From the NCBI GenBank assembly GCA_022376465.1, contig JACDTU010000019.1, positions 372,001 to 436,000 of the forward strand: a stretch of DNA of 64,000 nt. The letters are read 5' to 3'. This DNA comes from Cubamyces lactineus. Lineage: Eukaryota; Basidiomycota; Agaricomycetes; Polyporales; Polyporaceae. The position numbers were made by a program, and so were the translations under genes. A model generated the notes under the pieces. It was given only the letters and a program-made list of their open reading frames with translations, was not told the origin of the DNA and ran no database searches. The stretch's first letter is position 1, and every line of letters begins with the position of its first letter. This document shows, in pieces, positions 58,516 to 64,000 of this stretch.

Positions 58516-61500
58516 ATGGCTCCTAGCAAAGCAAAAACGCCGGCGAAATCGCATGGGACGGACATCCGTGGATTCTTCGGTGCCTCAGGCAGCCAGGCAA
58601 CTCTAGGAGGCTCACAGAACACGTCCAAGTCGACAAGCCTTCCGGTGAGTACTATCAGTGATTTCTGGAACTTGTTACAGACTATTGCAAAGCCTGTGAA
58701 GAATGGAAACGCGAAGGGGAGGGCTATCGAGATCAGTAAGCCGCTTGTGACCTCGCCCCACTGCGTGTAGTTCACTTACGAATGGTAACCGCAGGCGACT
58801 CAGAACCGGAAGAGTACGTGTCTTGGCATCATTCAGACACTGGCTCAGTATCTGACATATGCGCACAGGCAGCCGAAGAAGAAATCAACTGCAGCACCGT
58901 ACGTCACATTCCGCATCCTCATACCACATTCGGCCTTCCCTCCTCTCCCTTACCTCTACGGTGGGACTCCCCTGACGTGGTTCACCGCGAACTCTGCCGG
59001 AATACTGTCCTTCTTTCTTGCTCGATCACAAGTCTCACGACCATGCACAGGAAGACTGCACCCTCAAGACCAACAGCTTCTGTTAGTGATCACAGGCTTG
59101 GGCTCGTAGGATGAACACTTACTATACAGTATAGAAGTTGAAGAGCGAAGAGGCTATGGAGATTGACGACGATGACGACGAGCCAATTCGCCCGCATCCA
59201 CTAAAGCGTAAGAAAGCCGCCGTAGTCGAGTCTAGCGATGAGGATGAGGATGTGCGGGGATCACCGCCGAAAAAGAAACAAGCAACCGTTTCGTCCTCGT
59301 CATCGAAGCCACGCGCAAGCACATCCTCGTCGAAACCTGCACTTCCCGCGAAGGATACCAAGCAAGCGAGGGAATCTGCCACTCGCAAGGCCTCAACATC
59401 TCATAAAGCACCAGCAGCGCGGAAGAAGCAGGACGATGATTTCATCGTATCTTCCGATGAGGAGGATACAGATGATGACTTCGAACTTGATGACGACGAC
59501 GAGGAAATCGTCAAGAAAGGCAAGAGCAAAGCGAAAGCTCCTCCAAAGGCGCCTGCGAAACCCGCCCCGGCGAAGGCCACACCCAAGGCGAAAGAGAAAT
59601 CAGTCAAGGAGGAGGAGAAGAGGCATGTCAAGGTAGAAGACTCCAAACCGCCCCCGGCAGAGAGCAAAGGGGACCAGCCTGCGAAAAAGCCGAGGTGAGG
59701 GTGCCCATATTGATTGCAGCGTGTGTACTGACACTCTTCCAGTTGGTACGCTATGAAGGCGGCACGCGCTGGACCGTCCAATCCGGGCTCAAAGGAGATC
59801 CCGGTGCCAAAAGATCCCAACTGTCTTGCTGGCCTGTCCTTTGTGTTCACGGGCGAGCTGAGCAGCCTTTCGCGAGACGAAGCAGTTGAGCTCGCCAAAC
59901 GCTACGGCGGGTAAGACTTTCCCACACGACTACTCAGACGCCTCATTCACAACTTGACTCCACAGCCGAGTGGTCGGCCAGCCCTCCTCGAAGACGTCCT
60001 ATGTCGTCGTCGGCGCAGACGCGGGGCCAAGCAAGCTCAAGGCTATTGAGAAGAATAAGCTCAGAACGCTCGACGAGGATGGCTTCCTGAACTTGATCGC
60101 AACCCGTGTTGTCGATGAGAGCGCTCTCGATGACAAGACACGGAAGAAGATAGAGAAGGAGAAGGAGGCGATCCGTGAGAGCGCGAAAGAGATGGAGCGT
60201 CGCGAGAAGCAGGCCGCGAAGCAGGCGACGACAGCGGGCCCGAGGTGAGTCGTGATCGGCAACGTATAGTTATGCAGATATATAACGATACATCAATTCA
60301 ATAGTGCAAAGATCTCTGCGGAGAACCAGCTGTGGACAGCGCGATACGCACCGCAAACTCTGAAAGAGATCTGCGGCAACAAAGGCCAAGTAGAGAAGCT
60401 TCAAGACTGGCTGGGTAGTTGGTGTGTTCTTCCTACAACATAACATTCGTAACACATCCACTGATTCACTGTAGGTCTTCGAGCCTGAAATCCGGTTTCA
60501 AGAAGCCAGGAAAGAATGGAATGAACATATACCGCGCTGTCATGATCACTGGTCCTCCCGGTATCGGGAAAACCACCAGTGCACATCTGTGTGCCAAACT
60601 GGCTGGATTCACTCCAATCGAGCTCAACGCGAGTGATGCTCGCAGTAAGAAGCTAGTAGAGGTATGCTGCATTGCACTGCACTGTCCCCTTTGACTGAAA
60701 GACTGTTCCTGCAAACATAGAATAGCACTAATATTATGAACACCTCATTGGACGGGTGGATGCACGGCGGAAACGTGAGCGGGATTCACTTGGCCTCCAG
60801 CCGATCTAGCGCTTACCACTAGACGTGTAGAAAACCAACGCAGCCGGCATCACCATCACGGACAAGTCCTGCCTCATTATGGACGAAGTCGATGGTATGT
60901 CTGCAGGAGATCGTGGCGGTGTTGGTGCGCTCTGCGCTCTGATCAAGAAGACCAAGGTGCCAGCCATAGAGATATGTGTACTCGAGAGATATTGATGCGT
61001 ATGTTCGCTAGATCCCCATTATCTGTATAGCGAACGATCGCGGCGCCCAGAAACTCAAGCCTCTGCTGAACGTTACATTCAACCTCTCGTACAAGAGGTG
61101 CGTCGCATTTATTGCTACCTTGCGCGATTATTGCTAACAGTAGATGCAGACCGGAGGCGGCCGCGATCCGCTCAAGAATCCTTAGCATTGCCTTCAAGTG
61201 CGCACGGCTGCCGGTGCTTTGCCCCTCTCCTATCGACTGACTATGATCCTTCACAGGGAGAAGATGAAGATCCCGGCGAATGTCATAGACCAACTCGTGC
61301 AGGGCGCACAGTCCGACATCCGTCAAGTGCTCAACATGCTTTCGACGTGGAAGCTGTCAAGCAGCACCATGGACTTCGACGAGGGCAAGACCTTGTAAGT
61401 AGCTTTCTCTCTCTTATGGCATTCACGCGATAACTGGGTCAACAACCTCTCGACAGGGCGAAGATGAACGAGAAGTACTCGGTGATGACGCCCTTCGGTG

Positions 61501-62814
61501 TGACCAACAAGATGCTCGGGCCGCAGATGTTCTCTCCAACATCGCGCGAAACGTTAGGCGACAAGATCGAGCTGTACTTCCACGACCCTTCGTTCGTTCC
61601 TCTATTTATACAGGTTCGTTTGTGTATCTGGGATGGAGATGGCACTCCTCGCTCACGTTGCACCCCCTTCATAGGAGAACTACCTCAAGACCCAGCCTTC
61701 GCGGATCCGCAACATGGACGGGCCGGAGAAGATTCTCAAGCACCTCGAACTGATGTCCAAAGCTGCAGACTCCATCTCGGATGGTGACATTGTGGATAGT
61801 CTGATTCATGGGTACGTTCAGCACCTCAACGATCCTCTTGTTCGGGTACTGAGATAGTCCCCTGCAGCCCGAACCAGTACTGGTCTTTGATGCCTCTTCA
61901 CGCTGTTTGCTCGACCGTTCGCCCGGCATCGTTCCTGTACGGCATGGGTGCCGGCTACGGGGGCCCCAACGCGATGAGCTTCCCTCAGTGCGTATCCTTC
62001 ATTGTCTCTACCTGATACCCGATCTTGACTCTCTCGTACAGATGGCTCGGGCAGAATTCGAAACAGAACAAGCTCAGTCGACAGCTCACGGACGTACAGG
62101 CTCGGATGCGGCTCAAAGTTTCGGGCGACAAGGGCGAGATCCGGCAGTCTTACATCCCTGCATTGTTCCCGCACATCGTGCAGCCACTGATGGACCAAGG
62201 CGCGGTGAGTTGCATCTTTATTCCTTTCTACAGCCATGGGTGTGTTCTAACCGCGCGCCATCTTAGAGCGCGGTGGACGACGTGATCGAAGTCATGGACG
62301 AGTACTTCCTCACCCGGGAGGACTGGGACACAATCGTCGAGCTCGGCGTGGGCGACCGCGCTGACACGATCGTCACCAAGAGCATCTCAACGGCCACGAA
62401 AACGGCGTTCACCAGGAAGTACGTACATTTGACTCTTGTTGCGTTGATCCTCTGTTCATGATTTGGGAACAGATATAACTCCCGAGATCATCCCGTCGCA
62501 TTCCATAAGGCGGAGAACCTGGGCAAGGTACCAAAGAAGCTCGCCTCTATCGGCCCTGCTCCGGATCTGGAAGAGGCCTTCGACGTACGTCCTTCACTGC
62601 ACCTATCCCTCCTACCGTCGCTCACTAGTATGCTTTATCTGATCTTATCGTATATTTGCAGGTGGACGACGAGGTCGTCGAAGAAGCCGAAGAGAAGGAG
62701 GATGAGTCGGACGACTCCCCAGAACATGACAGCCTCATCAAGGTCCCGAAGGTTAAGGGCAAGGGCAAGGCCACCTCTGCCGGGAAGAGAGGTAAGGGCG
62801 CGAAGAAGGGCTAA
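58516..62814 (+). CDS. RFC1: Replication factor C subunit 1 (clamp-loader large subunit)
   Basis: Large subunit of the RFC clamp loader that opens PCNA during DNA replication and repair, nuclear. The N terminus carries a PCNA-binding-like motif (TDIRGFFG). An acidic/basic linker follows ([35 protein letters not shown]). The BRCT domain reads [60 protein letters not shown]. The AAA+ core shows [20 protein letters not shown], Walker [22 protein letters not shown], Walker [21 protein letters not shown], sensor-1 region [20 protein letters not shown]. The RFC1 C-terminal domain follows ([20 protein letters not shown]) and a Lys-rich end ([19 protein letters not shown]). At least 15 exons, near 950 residues. 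All expected blocks are present. Confidence 0.94.
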
Positions 62815-63308
62815 ACGCCGTGGGTCTGTGTGGGTGTGGGCCCCGCCATGTTGGTTTTCGTTCTGCGTTGGTTGTATCGTCCTTGTATATCAGCTTAGTC
62901 TCACACGGCCTGATCGATTGGCTATTCATGTTGTCGTCGACACGTAATGGCGCACCCGCCGTTTACTAGCATCCCGAATCACACAACACCTCATTACACT
63001 TATTCAGCAGGCTGCAGTGGTTCACATCCAAGTCAAACATCGTACAATTGTCCATTGCGGGTGGTTGAACACCCGCGTAAACTAGTACAACAATTGGGGA
63101 AACGCAATTACGTGCATCTCTGCGCTCACACGATGAACCTAAAGTCCGGGAAAGTTACATAAGACGACAACTGGCAAAGCTGACATTTTTTAATCGGGGA
63201 GAGGGGGTCACGGACACCATCAGATACGCGAGAAACCATTCGTCAAGTGGGCAAGGATGAGTTAATTGGCACTACTCCTCAGACGCCTTCGAGGTTGGAG
63301 GGTCCCTC
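62815..63308. other. Convergent intergenic region
   Basis: 494 bp between the RFC1 stop and the stop of the right-edge repeat gene. No supported ORF. Confidence 0.5.
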
Positions 63309-63925
63309 TCAGGTGCGGCTGTTACCGCGGCCCCGAGACCCGGAGCCGTGACGGCGGGCCTGCAAGTCCTAAAGCCAGACGTCAGTACTACGCCAACAAG
63401 AGGTATGTATGGGAAGGAAGTACCCGGCGGCTGCGACTCCCGCTTCGGCCACGAGAGTTAGACCCATGGCGACGTGCCTGCAACTAGATTCGATGAAATT
63501 TGGTGGATCAATATGAGTGCCAAAGGAATACAGCGAGAAGATATGCCAACCTCGGAGCGCCGGTCACGACTGTCGCCTCGGCCGCGAGAACCGGATCCGT
63601 GACGGCGAGCCTGCAGCTCCCTAGTGCTGCGCGAGCGGCTCCCGCTTCTTCCACGAGACTGCGAGCCATGGCGGCGAGCTTCGAGCTGCTCGAAGGTCCT
63701 GTCAGCGCGATGACATCAAGATAATCGCCTGAATAAGCACGTACGTCACGACGGTCCCGGCTGTCCCCTCGACCACGAGAGCCAGAGCCGTGGCGACGGG
63801 CTTGGAGCTGTTTGATCCTAAATTAGCGGTCAGATCTTCGGATTGTGTTGTGAGCGACGTACAGCACGGCGGTCCCTGCTGTCGCCTCGGTGGCGCGAGC
63901 CAGATCCATGGCGGCGTGCTTGCAA
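63309..63925 (-). repeat. Six intron-separated copies of a 60-69 nt coding repeat
   Basis: Repeat starts on the minus strand at 63925, 63807, 63685, 63616, 63483 and 63365. The coding copies are 60-69 nt; five of the six are separated by introns of 54-67 nt, while the copies at 63685 and 63616 are directly fused. Each unit opens with codons for L-(Q/E)-A-R-R-H-G-S, which is the most conserved part. Confidence 0.8.
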
Positions 63926-64000
63926 CTAACATGGAACAATCTCAGCCTCTATTCGTCGGTTTGAGTGTCAAGGACATACTTCACGACGGCCGAGACTATC
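63309..64000 (-). CDS. Partial gene of tandem Arg/Gly/Ser-repeat exons (3' end; runs off the window)
   Basis: The minus strand holds the last six exons of a gene whose start lies beyond 64000. Exons (5' to 3'): 63980-64000+ (ends GRRE), 63863-63925, 63745-63807, 63551-63685, 63424-63483, 63309-63368 with the stop. Every complete exon is a multiple of three with phase-0 ends, and carries one or two copies of a 20-23 residue unit starting LQARRHGS: variants LQARRHGSGSRHRGDSRDRR, LQARRHGSGSRGRGDSRDRR, LEARRHGSQSRGRSGSRSRS, LQARRHGSNSRGRSGSRSRR. Introns are 54-67 bp; one has a weak GTTGGC donor. The final unit ends RGRGNSRT. RG and RS-type repeats suggest RNA binding or condensate formation (inference). 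The family is unknown. Confidence 0.72.

Overview
The window looks like the nuclear genome of a wood-decaying basidiomycete, most likely a polypore-type white-rot fungus (inference). Nearly every gene is broken by many short GT-AG introns of about 50-60 bp. The proteins are eukaryotic, and the lignocellulose set is typical of white rot: a laccase with all four copper signatures, an AA9 lytic polysaccharide monooxygenase and a CBM1-GH10 xylanase. No rRNA, tRNA, CRISPR array or intact transposon was recognised. Coordinates run from start codon to stop codon across introns. Exon structures were worked out by eye from splice signals and reading-frame continuity.

Layout. 0-10 kb: a SET-domain protein (+) convergent with a laccase (-), a small secreted protein (+), then a divergent pair, the CCAAT-binding subunit HAP5/NF-YC (-) and the AAA+ ATPase RVB1 (+). 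10-21 kb: a DUF6593-like protein, an AA9 LPMO, an unrecognised 10+ exon protein behind a strong TATA box, and an ER DnaJ/TPR protein of the DNAJC3 type. 21-33 kb: a coiled-coil protein with a C-terminal Cys/His module (-), IMP dehydrogenase, the CBM1-GH10 xylanase and an intronless Ser-rich disordered protein. 34-44 kb: an MFS drug/polyamine-type transporter, a C-terminal SH3 protein (-), the tiny mitochondrial ribosomal protein bL33m (-), a secreted M35 metalloprotease, and methylthioadenosine phosphorylase (-). 47-64 kb: a ~1,000-residue polyQ disordered protein (-), a DUF6697-like protein, a four-exon protein with His/Ala and Gly-rich tails (-), replication factor C large subunit (divergent from the previous gene), and at the right edge a partial gene (-) built from duplicated, phase-0 exons encoding an Arg/Gly/Ser repeat.

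How they fit together. The secreted enzymes (laccase, AA9, GH10, M35) act on lignin, cellulose, xylan and protein outside the cell. They are interleaved with housekeeping genes rather than forming one cluster. Housekeeping functions include GTP synthesis (IMPDH), methionine salvage (MTAP), DNA replication (RFC1), chromatin remodelling (RVB1), CCAAT-dependent transcription (HAP5), ER folding (DNAJC3 type) and mitochondrial translation (bL33m). Four gene-poor stretches (about 4.4-6.3, 24.4-27.2, 43.7-47.0 and 50.2-53.0 kb) hold only ORFs I could not support. The most unusual structure is the exon-duplication repeat gene at 63309-64000.
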